Below, piece by piece: positions 24,991 to 34,226 of a stretch of 64,000 nucleotides of DNA. Positions within the stretch are counted from its first letter, which is position 1, and each line of letters opens with the position of its first letter. The position numbers and the translations under genes were made by a program. Below the pieces are notes generated by a model that saw nothing but the letters and a program-made list of their open reading frames with translations, was not told the DNA's origin and searched no databases. Source of the DNA: Bacteroidota bacterium (lineage in GTDB: Bacteria; Bacteroidota; Bacteroidia; Flavobacteriales_E; Vicingaceae); contig JABFGJ010000008.1 of assembly GCA_013112545.1 (NCBI GenBank), positions 31,394-95,393 of the forward strand. Direction: 5' to 3'.

Positions 24991-26651
24991 TAGTTTTGTA
25001 ATTCTTTAACTGCATGCTTTAATTCCAACAAATTCATAGGGTTCACTCCTATTTCACTTACATAATTTGGTATAAATCGAACCACTTGATCATAAAACAA
25101 AGGGACAATAGGCGCATCCGCTACTATCATACTATCTAGCTTTAAATAATAGATATTGCGTAGCGAATCGTTTGTTAAAGCCATCGTTTGCGCATAAAGG
25201 GCATCGTATTTTTCATTGCTATAATGCGTGTAATTTGGTCCTGAAGGAGAAAAGTTGCTGGTTTTAAATAAGGATAAATAATTTTCGGCATCGGGATAAT
25301 CAGCAACCCAAGATTTTCTAAAAAACCGCAACTGAGCATTGGCTACGAGTTCGTTGTTCGTTGCTGGAGGGTTAACATCAATCTGTATTTTTATTCCCAG
25401 CTCTCCTAATTGATGCTGCATGTATTCACAAATATCCAAATATTCAGCTGTTGTGCTAATTACAATGGTTTCTAGATTTTTACCTTCAGGATAACCAGCA
25501 TCTATTAAGTATTTTTTGGCCAATTCAGGTTGATAAGAATAACCGACTAGTTTTTCAGCATTAAATGAAGGTAATCCTTTGGGTACAAAACCCGAACTTG
25601 CCGCTTCTCCGATACCATTTCTTAAGTATTTCAGCATCTTAACTCGGTCAAAACCATAATTTATCGCCAATCTTAAATCTTTGTTTAGCAAAGGGTTATT
25701 TCTAGAAACGCTAGCATTACTATCCAATAAAAAACCCAAATATTCTGTGTTTAGATATGGACTGGTTATTAATTTAATTTGGTTTTGATATTTTTCTCTT
25801 AACTCTCCACGGCTATTTAATAATTCATCTTTATAGCTTCCTTTTAAGCCCGATAAATAATCTAAATCTCCTTTTAAAAACAACAAAAACGCAACTTCTT
25901 GATCCTTGATAAAACTAATGGATAAGGCATCTAAACGAGGTAAGGCAACACCTCTTTCATCTTTTTCAAAATAATGAGGGTTTTTTAATAAAACCAATTT
26001 GGTATTTTCTTTCCAGTATTGAAATTTAAAAGGCCCTGTTCCCACAGGGTTTGAACGAAATTTATCACCGTAATAATCTATGGCTTCTTGGGGAACAACA
26101 GCACAATATTGCATGCTTAAAATGCCGAGAAAAGGTGAAAAAGCTTCTTTTAATTTGATTTCTAATATGGTATCATTTATGGCAGTTATAGCTAGTTTTT
26201 CTTCTGCCAAACGCAGCACATTGTTAAACACCCATTTGCCAGGAGCCATTAAATCAGATTGAATAAGTCGATTAAAACTATAGACAAAATCTTGTGCCTT
26301 CACCTTTCGCTTTTTACTTTCACCAAACACTTCATTTTCATGAAAATAAACATCATCTCTTAAATAAAAGCGATAAGTCTTATTACTATCCAATCTTTCC
26401 CATGATTTAGCAATACAGGGCTTTATATTTAGGTTTTCATCCATTTGTACCAAGCCATTAAACAGCTGATTGGTGGCCGATATATTGCCTAAATTACTCG
26501 CAAATGCAGGATCTAAAGAGCTAACACCCTCTGGTATATTAAAACGAAAAATAACTTCATTTTCATAGCGATTGCTTGTGCTGCAAGAAAATAGCATTAC
26601 ACATAAAAACAAAAAAGAAAGGAGATTTTTCAATTCATTAAATTTAATCAC
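24990..26651 (-). CDS. Family 5 (oligopeptide/nickel type) solute-binding lipoprotein
   Basis: The 553-residue protein begins with a lipoprotein signal (LCVMLFSCST, Cys23) and carries the SBP_bac_5 layout: RFNIPEGVSSLDPAFASNLG, IAKSWERLDSNKTYRFYLRDDVYFHE, NPVGTGPFKF and later INYGFDRVKMLKYLRNG. Such proteins bind peptides or similar ligands for ABC importers. No ABC permease or ATPase lies here; the gene is coupled by a one-base overlap to an RND-type exporter instead. The start codon is GTG (26651). It may serve a distant permease, or act as a periplasmic ligand carrier. Confidence 0.88.
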   Translation of the reverse strand: MIKFNELKNLLSFLFLCVMLFSCSTSNRYENEVIFRFNIPEGVSSLDPAFASNLGNISATNQLFNGLVQMDENLNIKPCIAKSWERLDSNKTYRFYLRDDVYFHENEVFGESKKRKVKAQDFVYSFNRLIQSDLMAPGKWVFNNVLRLAEEKLAITAINDTILEIKLKEAFSPFLGILSMQYCAVVPQEAIDYYGDKFRSNPVGTGPFKFQYWKENTKLVLLKNPHYFEKDERGVALPRLDALSISFIKDQEVAFLLFLKGDLDYLSGLKGSYKDELLNSRGELREKYQNQIKLITSPYLNTEYLGFLLDSNASVSRNNPLLNKDLRLAINYGFDRVKMLKYLRNGIGEAASSGFVPKGLPSFNAEKLVGYSYQPELAKKYLIDAGYPEGKNLETIVISTTAEYLDICEYMQHQLGELGIKIQIDVNPPATNNELVANAQLRFFRKSWVADYPDAENYLSLFKTSNFSPSGPNYTHYSNEKYDALYAQTMALTNDSLRNIYYLKLDSMIVADAPIVPLFYDQVVRFIPNYVSEIGVNPMNLLELKHAVKELQN

Positions 26652-26792
26652 AAGTTTAGTTATAAAATCAGTTTTTATATCGAATAAGGAGTGTTTTAAA
26701 AACGAAGTTATTTACATCAAACTATTAATTCCTACGTTCTGCGAGTTCATGAATATTTTAATAGTATGGCTAAGGAGCTTGGTTTTCATTCG

Positions 26793-26800
26793 TAATTTTG
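26793..26800 (+). promoter_or_regulatory. -7 promoter box of smpB
   Basis: TAATTTTG is an exact TAnnTTTG match, ending four bases before the smpB ATG (26805). A leaderless or near-leaderless mRNA is implied. Confidence 0.55.
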
Positions 26801-26804
26801 AATT

Positions 26805-27266
26805 ATGGCAAGTAAATTTTCCAATACAGTTAGTATAAAGAACAAAAAAGCAAGTTTTAATTACGAGTTTATTGATAAATATGAGGCTGGAATACAATTA
26901 AAAGGAACTGAAATCAAATCAATTAGAGAAAGCAAGGCATCTATAAAAGAAGGCTATTGTGCTTTTAAAAAAGGAGAATTATTCGTTTACAATATAGACA
27001 TAACCCCCTATTCTGATGCAAGTTTTGTAAATCACGAACCTAAAAGGCCAAGAAAATTACTGTTACATAAAAACGAATTAGAAAAGCTAGAAAAGAAAAT
27101 TAAAGATGTGGGTTTGACTATAGTTCCCACGCTGCTTTTCATAAATGATTCAGGTAAAGCAAAACTCATGATAGCATTAGTAAAAGGAAAGAAAACTCAC
27201 GATAAACGTGAAAGCTTGAAACTAAAAGATGCTAAGCGTCAAATTGACCGAGCAATGAAAAAGTAA
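26805..27266 (+). CDS. smpB: SsrA-binding protein SmpB
   Basis: The 153-residue protein is standard for SmpB: NKKASFNYEFIDKYEAGIQLKGTEIKSIR at the start, AFKKGELFVYNIDITPY in the barrel, and the C-terminal basic tail KGKKTHDKRESLKLKDAKRQIDRAMKK that enters the ribosomal mRNA channel. SmpB delivers tmRNA to stalled ribosomes for trans-translation. No ssrA gene is visible in the window. The start is the ATG right after its own promoter box. Confidence 0.97.
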   Translation: MASKFSNTVSIKNKKASFNYEFIDKYEAGIQLKGTEIKSIRESKASIKEGYCAFKKGELFVYNIDITPYSDASFVNHEPKRPRKLLLHKNELEKLEKKIKDVGLTIVPTLLFINDSGKAKLMIALVKGKKTHDKRESLKLKDAKRQIDRAMKK

Positions 27267-27322
27267 ATCACTTTCTCCATCGCAATGCAAATCAATTAAA
27301 TAAATTCTCTTCTATACATAAA

Positions 27323-27505
27323 ATGAGTAATTCCAACAAAGACCTTTTTGACCGATGGCGAGATGCAACTTCAATTAAAGATGAGGATGATTTACCTAAA
27401 AGAGCAAAAAAAATACTTTATCGGGTTTTAGGAATATTGCTCATTATTATTTTTAGCCCTTTAATATTGCTTATTTTATTATTCGCGATGCTTGCAACTG
27501 TATGA
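27323..27505 (+). CDS. Small single-helix membrane protein
   Basis: A 60-residue protein with a charged N-terminal half (SNKDLFDRWRDATSIKDEDDLPKRAKK) and one strong hydrophobic helix at the C-terminus (about 35-58, ILLIIIFSPLILLILLFAML). It should lie in the inner membrane with the N-terminus in the cytoplasm. It overlaps the next gene by four bases (ATGA), so the pair is co-translated. The function is unknown. Confidence 0.65.
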   Translation: MSNSNKDLFDRWRDATSIKDEDDLPKRAKKILYRVLGILLIIIFSPLILLILLFAMLATV

Positions 27506-27870
27506 TTCATCAATTGAAGTCTATAAGTTTTGGATTGCCTTTAGTTCTTCTTGTACTACATCAACTAAGTCAAAAGGCATTTCAAATTGAAATTCCTTTG
27601 GCTGACAATTACTTAGATCCTTTTTGTTTAGGTGCTTTAGCTCCGCATTTACTTTGTGTAGAACAACTTTTTTTCTATAGAAAAAAGAAACTAAACATCC
27701 TTGAATTAGTATTTCTTACACTTTTTTTAAGCATAGTCAGTGAAATAGTATTTCCACGATTTTCTGACCGATTTACTGCAGATATATTAGATGGTTTCGC
27801 TATTGCACTTGGAATATTGTGGTTTGTAATTACTTCTAAGAAAGTTGAATTTAGCTTATTTAAGCTTTAG
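27502..27870 (+). CDS. Small polytopic membrane protein, VanZ-like
   Basis: The 122-residue protein has about four hydrophobic helices. The last part reads FLSIVSEIVFPRFSDRFTADILDGFAIALG, a pattern like the E...R...D..D...N/A.G end of VanZ-like proteins. Length and topology fit that group, but similarity is weak and some annotation pipelines give such proteins transporter names without evidence. It is coupled to the small membrane gene upstream. Confidence 0.5.
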   Translation: MIHQLKSISFGLPLVLLVLHQLSQKAFQIEIPLADNYLDPFCLGALAPHLLCVEQLFFYRKKKLNILELVFLTLFLSIVSEIVFPRFSDRFTADILDGFAIALGILWFVITSKKVEFSLFKL

Positions 27871-27905
27871 ACAATTTAAGTACCTAGTACATTTCTTTTT
27901 TGCGA

Positions 27906-27931
27906 GTTTAACTTAGGTGTACTAGTTAAAC
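27906..27931. repeat. Inverted repeat in the intergenic gap 27871-28026
   Basis: GTTTAACT (27906-27913) and AGTTAAAC (27924-27931) form a perfect 8-bp stem with a 10-base loop. No T tract follows on either strand, so it is not a typical terminator. It could be a protein-binding site. Nothing else is recognisable in this gap. Confidence 0.35.
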
Positions 27932-28026
27932 ATAAAAGCACAACCAGACATAAAGTAACCTTTTTAAGGCTTAGTATTTAATATTACTTATCCTTAACTA
28001 ACTTTAATCTTTACAAAACAAAGACA

Positions 28027-28467
28027 CTACTTGTTTTTAAATACCATTTTAAAATGTTCAATATCACACTCTAAAAACTGCTCACCTACTTTTTTAAACC
28101 CCCTTCTTTCGTAAAAAGAAAGTGCTTTTACTTGAGCGTGCATAAATAAATCTTTACCCGTTTCTAAAGCGTCTTTCATCACCTGATTTAATAAATTTAA
28201 TCCATAACCTTGGTTTCTATGTGATAAATAAACTGCGAAACGTTCCAATTTAACTTGGTCGCCAATGTGTCTCCACCTTGCAGTTCCAACTGGTTCGCCA
28301 TCAACTTCTAAAAGGTAATGAATACTCTCATCTTCATAGTCGTCAAACTCTTCATCCCGATCAACATTTTGTTCAACTATAAATACTTTCTCACGAATGT
28401 GTCTAGCCTTTTCAAAACTAGCTATATCATTGGTTCTAAAGGAATAAACATTACTATTTAACTTCAT
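28027..28467 (-). CDS. GNAT-family N-acetyltransferase
   Basis: From the ATG at 28467 the protein has 146 residues. It contains ARHIREKVFIVEQNVDRDEEFDDYED, typical of the YjcF/ElaA-like GNAT group; the acetyl-CoA motif A, VKLERFAVYLSHRNQGYGLNLLNQVM; and the ending ALSFYERRGFKKVGEQF. It transfers an acetyl group from acetyl-CoA to an unknown acceptor. A longer frame from TTG 28494 exists, but the ATG fits the family start. It is transcribed away from the moxR-bat operon. Confidence 0.85.
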   Translation of the reverse strand: MKLNSNVYSFRTNDIASFEKARHIREKVFIVEQNVDRDEEFDDYEDESIHYLLEVDGEPVGTARWRHIGDQVKLERFAVYLSHRNQGYGLNLLNQVMKDALETGKDLFMHAQVKALSFYERRGFKKVGEQFLECDIEHFKMVFKNK

Positions 28468-28563
28468 AAACTTCTTCTTAATAGGGGTTAACAATATTTA
28501 ACAGCAAAATCATGATAGCGCTCAGCTACATGAATAATTTAGCACTTCAAAAATAGATAAAGT

Positions 28564-29610
28564 ATGGAAGAACAAAATAGCTCATCAACAATTGTTGAAA
28601 AAACAAATACAAGCGCTGCAAGTGTTGATATTAAAGCTTTGAACGAAAAAATTAGAATAGAAAGTTCATTTGTTGATTTATTAACTATGGAAATGGACAA
28701 GGTAATTGTCGGCCAAAACCACATGGTCGAACGATTATTGGTTGGTTTACTTTCTGATGGACATATCCTATTGGAAGGAGTTCCTGGTTTGGCAAAAACG
28801 CTTGCCATTAACACTCTAGCAACAACAGTTGATGCTGATTTTAGTCGAATTCAGTTTACTCCTGATTTATTACCAGCCGATTTAGTTGGTACCATGATTT
28901 ATAGCCAAAAGAAGGAAGAGTTTACCATTAAGAAAGGACCTATTTTTGCCAACTTTATTTTGGCCGATGAAATAAATAGAGCTCCTGCAAAGGTGCAAAG
29001 TGCCTTACTAGAAGCCATGCAAGAAAAACAGGTTACGATAGGTGATACCTCATTCCCTCTTCCTAAGCCTTTTTTGGTTTTAGCAACTCAAAATCCTATT
29101 GAACAAGAAGGTACATACCCTTTACCTGAAGCTCAAGTTGACCGTTTTATGCTAAAAGTTGTGTTGACATATCCTAAAAAGGAAGAAGAAAAATTGATTA
29201 TTAGAAGTAATATTTCAAAATCAGGAATGCCAACTGCAAACAAAATTCTCAAACCTGAGGACATCATCAAAGCTAGAAGCGTAGTTCGTGAAGTTTATAT
29301 GGATGAAAAAATTGAGCAATACATTATTGACATCGTGTTTGCTACAAGAAGTCCTGAGGAATACGGATTATCAAAGTTAAAGGATTTAATCACCTTTGGT
29401 GGTTCACCTAGAGCAAGCATTAGCTTAGCCTTAGCATCTAAAGCTTATGCCTTTATCAAGCGTAGAGGTTATGTTATTCCTGAAGATGTTAGAGCAATTG
29501 CAAAAGATGTGTTGAGGCATCGTATAGGATTGAGTTATGAAGCGGAAGCAGAAAATGTAACAACAGAAGATATTATTAACGAAATTTTAAATGCGGTAGA
29601 AGTTCCTTAA
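28564..29610 (+). CDS. MoxR-family AAA+ ATPase
   Basis: The 348-residue AAA+ protein has Walker A in EGVPGLAKT (71-79), Walker B ILADEINRAP near 137-146, sensor 1 FLVLATQNPIEQEGTYPLPEAQVDRFML, and a lid domain at the end. MoxR proteins act as chaperones that help assemble partner complexes with VWA proteins. Here it heads an eight-gene operon with DUF58 and the Bat proteins. Its stop overlaps the DUF58 start (TAATG). Confidence 0.95.
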   Translation: MEEQNSSSTIVEKTNTSAASVDIKALNEKIRIESSFVDLLTMEMDKVIVGQNHMVERLLVGLLSDGHILLEGVPGLAKTLAINTLATTVDADFSRIQFTPDLLPADLVGTMIYSQKKEEFTIKKGPIFANFILADEINRAPAKVQSALLEAMQEKQVTIGDTSFPLPKPFLVLATQNPIEQEGTYPLPEAQVDRFMLKVVLTYPKKEEEKLIIRSNISKSGMPTANKILKPEDIIKARSVVREVYMDEKIEQYIIDIVFATRSPEEYGLSKLKDLITFGGSPRASISLALASKAYAFIKRRGYVIPEDVRAIAKDVLRHRIGLSYEAEAENVTTEDIINEILNAVEVP

Positions 29611-30500
29611 TGAGCACTAGAAGTCGAAATACACAAGATTTACTTAAGAAAGTTCGAAAGATAGAAATCAAATCGAAAGGTTTGTCTAATCAAATCTTTT
29701 CCGGTGAATATCATTCGGCTTTTAAGGGGCGTGGAATGGCCTTTAGTGAAGTTCGCGAATACCAAATTGGCGACGAAATTCGTTCCATCGATTGGAATGT
29801 AACAGCTAGATTTGGGGCGCCTTACATCAAAGTATTTGAAGAGGAACGCGAAATGACTGTGATGTTATTGGTGGATGTAAGTGCTTCAAAAAATTTCGGA
29901 TCTAAGAAACAATTAAAACAAGATTTAACGACTGAATTATGCGCTGTACTCGCCTTTTCAGCCATACAAAACAACGATAAGGTTGGGGTATTATTTTTTA
30001 GCGATCAAGTAGAAAAGTTTATTCCACCTAAAAAAGGGAAAAGCCATATTCTAATGATTATTAGAGAATTGATAGATTTTAAACCTGAAAGCAAAGGGAC
30101 AAATATCCAAGAAGCTTTAAGGTATTTCAATTCGGCCATTAAAAAACGATGCACAGCATTCTTAATCTCTGATTTTTTGAGTGATGGCTACGAAGATTTA
30201 TTAAAAATATCAAATAGAAAACACGATTTAGTGGCTTTGCAAATATTTGACGAACGAGAGACAGAAATTCCAAATGTGGGTTTAATACAACTAAAAGATG
30301 CAGAAACCGGCAAAAACATTTGGTTTAACTCCTGGTCTAAAAAGAACAGAACTAACTTTAAGGCAAATGCTTTGGCACAACAAGGAAAAATTAAAGACAT
30401 CATGAGAAGAAGCGGTGTAGATCACACTCGTCTTGCAACGCATGAAAGTTATATACAACCATTAATGACTTTATTTAAACGTAGAGGGAGTAAACGATGA
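29610..30500 (+). CDS. DUF58 domain protein (VWA-like)
   Basis: The 296-residue soluble protein contains GRGMAFSEVREYQIGDEIRSIDWNVTAR near 36-63, the defining DUF58 block, followed by a VWA-like domain beginning MLLVDVSASKNFG. It almost always sits next to MoxR, which probably acts on it. Part of the Bat operon, with a four-base overlap to the next gene. No signal peptide. Confidence 0.93.
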   Translation: MSTRSRNTQDLLKKVRKIEIKSKGLSNQIFSGEYHSAFKGRGMAFSEVREYQIGDEIRSIDWNVTARFGAPYIKVFEEEREMTVMLLVDVSASKNFGSKKQLKQDLTTELCAVLAFSAIQNNDKVGVLFFSDQVEKFIPPKKGKSHILMIIRELIDFKPESKGTNIQEALRYFNSAIKKRCTAFLISDFLSDGYEDLLKISNRKHDLVALQIFDERETEIPNVGLIQLKDAETGKNIWFNSWSKKNRTNFKANALAQQGKIKDIMRRSGVDHTRLATHESYIQPLMTLFKRRGSKR

Positions 30501-31450
30501 TGAAGAGATTTTTTTATCTGTTGCTTTTCTTAATAAGCAGCCCTTTGATTGCTCAAAATGAAGTTAGTGCAACCATAGGAACTCAAGAAATTAAAATTGG
30601 AGAACAAACTACTATAGAGCTGGAAGTAAGTTATTCAGCAGCCATAGAAAGCTTGATTTTCCCTGCTTTACAGGATACCATATCCAAATTTATTGACATT
30701 GTTGAGATTTCTAAAATTGATACCATTTTTGATCCTGAAGATGTTACTAAAAAATACCTTAATCAAACCATTACAATTACTTCATGGGACAGTGGTTACT
30801 ATGTCATTCCACCTTTTACATTTGTGGTAGGAAGTGATACTTTGAAAACGAATCCACTAGTGCTCAATGTAAAAAACGTTAGTGTAGAGGCACAACAAGA
30901 CATTAAAGACATCAAAACCATAATAGAAGTTCCTTTTTCTTTAATCGATTGGTTATTAAGCAATAAAATTCCGATTTCTATCGGTCTATTGATTGTGATA
31001 CTACTAATTCTTGCCATAGTATTTTATAGAAGGTATAAAAACAGACCAGTTGTCGAAAAAGAGGTTGTTGTTCCCAAAGAAGCTGCTGACCTTGTTGCCA
31101 CTAGGAAGCTTCAAGAGCTTTTCGATAAAAAGTTATGGCAAGCTGGTCATGTAAAAATGTATTACTCTGAATTGTCTTTTATCCTGAGAGAATACCTAGA
31201 AAACCGCTATTTGGTGAATGCTTTGGAATTAACTACTGACGAAACAATAACTTTAATTAACTCGAATTTAATTGCTGAAAAAGAAACTGTTAAAAAACTT
31301 CATAACATTTTAATTTTAGCTGACATGGCTAAATTCGCCAAGCAACAACCAATTGGAGCTGAAAACGAAGAAGCTTATAAAAATGCTTTATTGTTTGTCA
31401 GTTTAACAAAGTATGTAAACGAACCTAAAGAAGAAAAAACCAATGACTAA
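30497..31450 (+). CDS. BatD-like membrane protein of the Bat operon
   Basis: The 317-residue protein has a signal peptide (FFYLLLFLISSPLIAQ), a periplasmic beta-rich domain to about 155, a single transmembrane helix at about 163-185 (SIGLLIVILLILAIVFYRRY) and a cytoplasmic helical domain (about 200-310). This is the topology of BatD/DUF4381-type proteins, although it is only half the length of the BatD encoded downstream. It probably forms part of the same envelope complex. Position between DUF58 and BatA is typical of Bacteroidota. Confidence 0.75.
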   Translation: MMKRFFYLLLFLISSPLIAQNEVSATIGTQEIKIGEQTTIELEVSYSAAIESLIFPALQDTISKFIDIVEISKIDTIFDPEDVTKKYLNQTITITSWDSGYYVIPPFTFVVGSDTLKTNPLVLNVKNVSVEAQQDIKDIKTIIEVPFSLIDWLLSNKIPISIGLLIVILLILAIVFYRRYKNRPVVEKEVVVPKEAADLVATRKLQELFDKKLWQAGHVKMYYSELSFILREYLENRYLVNALELTTDETITLINSNLIAEKETVKKLHNILILADMAKFAKQQPIGAENEEAYKNALLFVSLTKYVNEPKEEKTND

Positions 31451-32450
31451 GTGGTGGAACGACATACAATTTGCTAACCCGGAGCTGTTTGTGCTATTTG
31501 CAATCATTCCTATTTTAATAGTAGCTTATGTCTTGAAAATTAAAGATAATAAGGCTTCCATTCGTTTATCTAGCTTAAGCGCAATAGGCACCAAGGAAGA
31601 TCCTTTTATTCACATACTCAGACATAGCCCATTCGCATTAAGCATGTTAGCTTTTAGTTTTATCATTATTGCCCTAGCTAGACCACAATCTTCTTTGAGT
31701 TGGCAAGATGTAACCACCGAGGGAATCGACATCGTTTTATCCATGGATATCTCTGGCAGTATGCTAGCTGAAGATTTAAAACCAAATCGGCTTGAAGCAT
31801 CTAAAGCAGTGGCTTTAGACTTTATTAAAGGCCGGCCAAGCGATCGTATTGGCTTGGTTACTTTTAGTGGAGAAAGTTTTACTCAATCACCCTTAACTAC
31901 TGATCATGCAGTATTAAAGAATCTATTTAAAGACGTAAAAAACGGAATGATTGAAGATGGAACTGCAATTGGTATGGGCTTGGCTACATCAGTAAATAGA
32001 CTTAGAGACAGCGATGCAAAAAGCAAAGTAGTCATCTTATTAACAGACGGTTCTAACAATAGCGGAAGTATTCCACCAATAACTGCTGCAGAAATTGCCC
32101 GTGAATTTGGAGTTCGGGTTTATACAATAGGTGTTGGCACAAATGGAAAAGCACCTTTCCCCTATCAAAATGCTTTTGGACAAACCAGTTATCAAAGCGT
32201 AGAAGTTAAAATCGATGAAAAAACCATGCAAGAAATTGCTGATTTAACAGGAGGAAAATACTTTAGAGCTACTAATAATAGAAGTTTAGCTGCCATATAC
32301 AAAGAAATTGATGAATTAGAAAAATCGAAAATCGAAGTAACAGAATACCGCAAAAAGAAAGAAGAGTTTTTCCCTTTTGCATTAATTGCTGCTTGTCTAT
32401 TGTTACTTGATTTTGGATTAAAAAATACAGTTTTAAGAACGATAAATTAA
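31443..32450 (+). CDS. batA: BatA, membrane-anchored VWA protein
   Basis: The 335-residue protein has two hydrophobic N-terminal segments (about 15-32 and 62-80), a VWA domain with the MIDAS motif MDISGSM (DxSxS) near residue 100, and a last transmembrane helix (about 312-330). VWA domains of this family bind divalent metal and mediate protein contacts in the Bat complex. BatA-E were named for aerotolerance in Bacteroides and serve cell-envelope stress resistance. It starts eight bases inside the upstream gene. Confidence 0.93.
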   Translation: MTKWWNDIQFANPELFVLFAIIPILIVAYVLKIKDNKASIRLSSLSAIGTKEDPFIHILRHSPFALSMLAFSFIIIALARPQSSLSWQDVTTEGIDIVLSMDISGSMLAEDLKPNRLEASKAVALDFIKGRPSDRIGLVTFSGESFTQSPLTTDHAVLKNLFKDVKNGMIEDGTAIGMGLATSVNRLRDSDAKSKVVILLTDGSNNSGSIPPITAAEIAREFGVRVYTIGVGTNGKAPFPYQNAFGQTSYQSVEVKIDEKTMQEIADLTGGKYFRATNNRSLAAIYKEIDELEKSKIEVTEYRKKKEEFFPFALIAACLLLLDFGLKNTVLRTIN

Positions 32451-32451
32451 G

Positions 32452-33483
32452 ATGTTTAGATTCGAACATACAGGGGTACTTTGGGGTTTGGTTTTAATAC
32501 CAATCATGATGTTGTTGTTTTTCTTTGTTAAAAAATGGAGAGCTAAAGCGCGTCAACGTTTTGCAGATCCCGAGCTCTTAAATCATATTATGCCTCGGTA
32601 TTCCAATTTAAAATTCAGGTTGAAATTTATCTTTTTCTTAATCGGCTACACTTTATTAGTTATTGGTATTGCAAATCCACAATTAGGAACAAAGCTTGAG
32701 GAAGTAAAAAGAGAAGGCATAGACTTGATTGTCGCAATAGATGTGTCAAATAGCATGAAAGCTGAAGACCTTTCTCCTAATCGCTTAGAAAGAGCTAAAC
32801 GAGCCATGCTTCAATTGGTAGGCGACTTAAAAAGTGATCGTTTGGGAATTATCGTTTTTGCAGGTCAAGCTTATACACAATTACCAATTACGACAGATTA
32901 TGCGGCAGCAAAATTATTTTTAGGAACAATAGATACCGATATGATTCCTACTCAAGGAACTGCAATTGGTGCTGCTATTGACTTAGCTATAGAATCGTTT
33001 GATTATGAACAAGGTGGAAATAAAGCCCTCATTATAGTGACTGATGGTGAAAACCACGAAGATGATGCTATAGCTTCAGCTGAAGAAGCCCTAAAAAAGG
33101 GAATTAAAGTATTTACAATTGGCATGGGAACTCCGAATGGTGCTCCAATTCCTGTTTTTAAACGGGGCAAACAAATCGGTTATAGACAAGATAATTCTGG
33201 CAATACTATAGTTAGTAGTTTAAATGAACAAATGTTAGGTGAAATAGCCGCAAGTGGTGATGGAATGTATATTAGAGCAACCAATGCAAATGCAGGTTTT
33301 GATCAGATTTTGGATGAATTAAGTGGCTTGGAAAAAAGTGAATACGAAAGTCAAGTATATACCGACTATGAAGACCGTTTTCAATTTTTTATTGGTGCAT
33401 CACTCCTATTTCTAATCTTATCCATTATTCTAAGTGAAAGAAAAAGTAAAATCAGTGAAAAAGTAAATCTATTTGACATATGA
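32452..33483 (+). CDS. batB: BatB, membrane-anchored VWA protein
   Basis: A paralogue of BatA, 343 residues, with the same layout: N-terminal hydrophobic helices (about 8-25 and 58-78), a VWA domain with MIDAS AIDVSNSM near 99-106 and TTDYAAAK further on, and a C-terminal helix (FFIGASLLFLILSIIL). Starts one base after the BatA stop and overlaps BatC by four bases. Confidence 0.93.
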   Translation: MFRFEHTGVLWGLVLIPIMMLLFFFVKKWRAKARQRFADPELLNHIMPRYSNLKFRLKFIFFLIGYTLLVIGIANPQLGTKLEEVKREGIDLIVAIDVSNSMKAEDLSPNRLERAKRAMLQLVGDLKSDRLGIIVFAGQAYTQLPITTDYAAAKLFLGTIDTDMIPTQGTAIGAAIDLAIESFDYEQGGNKALIIVTDGENHEDDAIASAEEALKKGIKVFTIGMGTPNGAPIPVFKRGKQIGYRQDNSGNTIVSSLNEQMLGEIAASGDGMYIRATNANAGFDQILDELSGLEKSEYESQVYTDYEDRFQFFIGASLLFLILSIILSERKSKISEKVNLFDI

Positions 33484-34226
33484 AATTAGCCAAAAAACTC
33501 ATTTTGTATTTTTGCTTTATGCCTGTAATTACTATGGCGCAATCTGCTTATCAAGAAATTAGAGAAGGTAATGAGGCGTTTAAAAAGAATGAATTTGAGC
33601 AAGCTGAAGAAAAGTATAGAGCCAGCCTTCGAAAAGATGCCGATTTAATCGAAAATAGTTTCAATTTAGGTGATGCCTTATACAGACAAGGAAAATATGA
33701 AGAAGCCAGCAAGTTTTTTCAAGCAGTAGCTGCTAAATCAGAAGATAAAGAAATAAAATCTAAGGCATTTCACAACTTAGGAAATTCATTGTTAAAAGAA
33801 AAAAAATTAGAAGAAAGCATTGAAGCTTATAAAAAATCGCTAATCAACAATCCCAAAGACGAAGAAACGCGATACAACTACGCCTACGCAAAACAACAAT
33901 TGCAAGAACAGCAAAAACAAGAGCAAGAGCAGCAAGAGAATAAAGACGAAAATAAAGAAGAGCAAGAAGAGCAAGAAAACAAAAATCAAGATCAAGAGAA
34001 TAAAGAAGAAGAACAGCAAGATAAAGAGGAACAACAGGAAGAAAAAAACGAGGAGCAAAAAGAAGAAGAACAAAAACAACAGCAGCAAGAAAAAGAACAA
34101 CAAGTTTCTCGTGAAGATGCAGAACGAATCTTAGAAGCCTTAAATCAAGATGAAAAGGAATTGCAAGAGAAACTGAAAAAGCAAAAGATTAAACAAGTTG
34201 ACATCAACATTGAGAAGGATTGGTAA
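33480..34226 (+). CDS. batC: BatC, TPR protein with Glu/Gln/Lys-rich tail
   Basis: The 248-residue protein has a signal peptide, then three TPR repeats at about 20-130 (FNLGDALYRQGKYEEASKFFQ; AFHNLGNSLLKEKKLEESIEAYKKSLINNP). A low-complexity stretch of Glu, Gln, Lys and Asn follows at about 138-205, and the C-terminus is conserved (EALNQDEKELQEKLKKQKIK, then VDINIEKDW). TPRs mediate contacts in the Bat complex. The low-complexity part is encoded by an A-rich CAA/GAA run and is probably disordered; such tails vary in length between species. Confidence 0.88.
   Translation: MKLAKKLILYFCFMPVITMAQSAYQEIREGNEAFKKNEFEQAEEKYRASLRKDADLIENSFNLGDALYRQGKYEEASKFFQAVAAKSEDKEIKSKAFHNLGNSLLKEKKLEESIEAYKKSLINNPKDEETRYNYAYAKQQLQEQQKQEQEQQENKDENKEEQEEQENKNQDQENKEEEQQDKEEQQEEKNEEQKEEEQKQQQQEKEQQVSREDAERILEALNQDEKELQEKLKKQKIKQVDINIEKDW

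Noticed and set aside
30188..30403. Minus-strand frame inside the DUF58 gene, and similar antisense frames throughout
   Set aside because: They lie opposite strongly conserved genes and have no recognisable domains or promoters.
33840..34103. Leu/Phe-rich frame on the minus strand inside batC
   Set aside because: It is the mirror of the CAA/GAA low-complexity tract of BatC; composition and position explain it fully.
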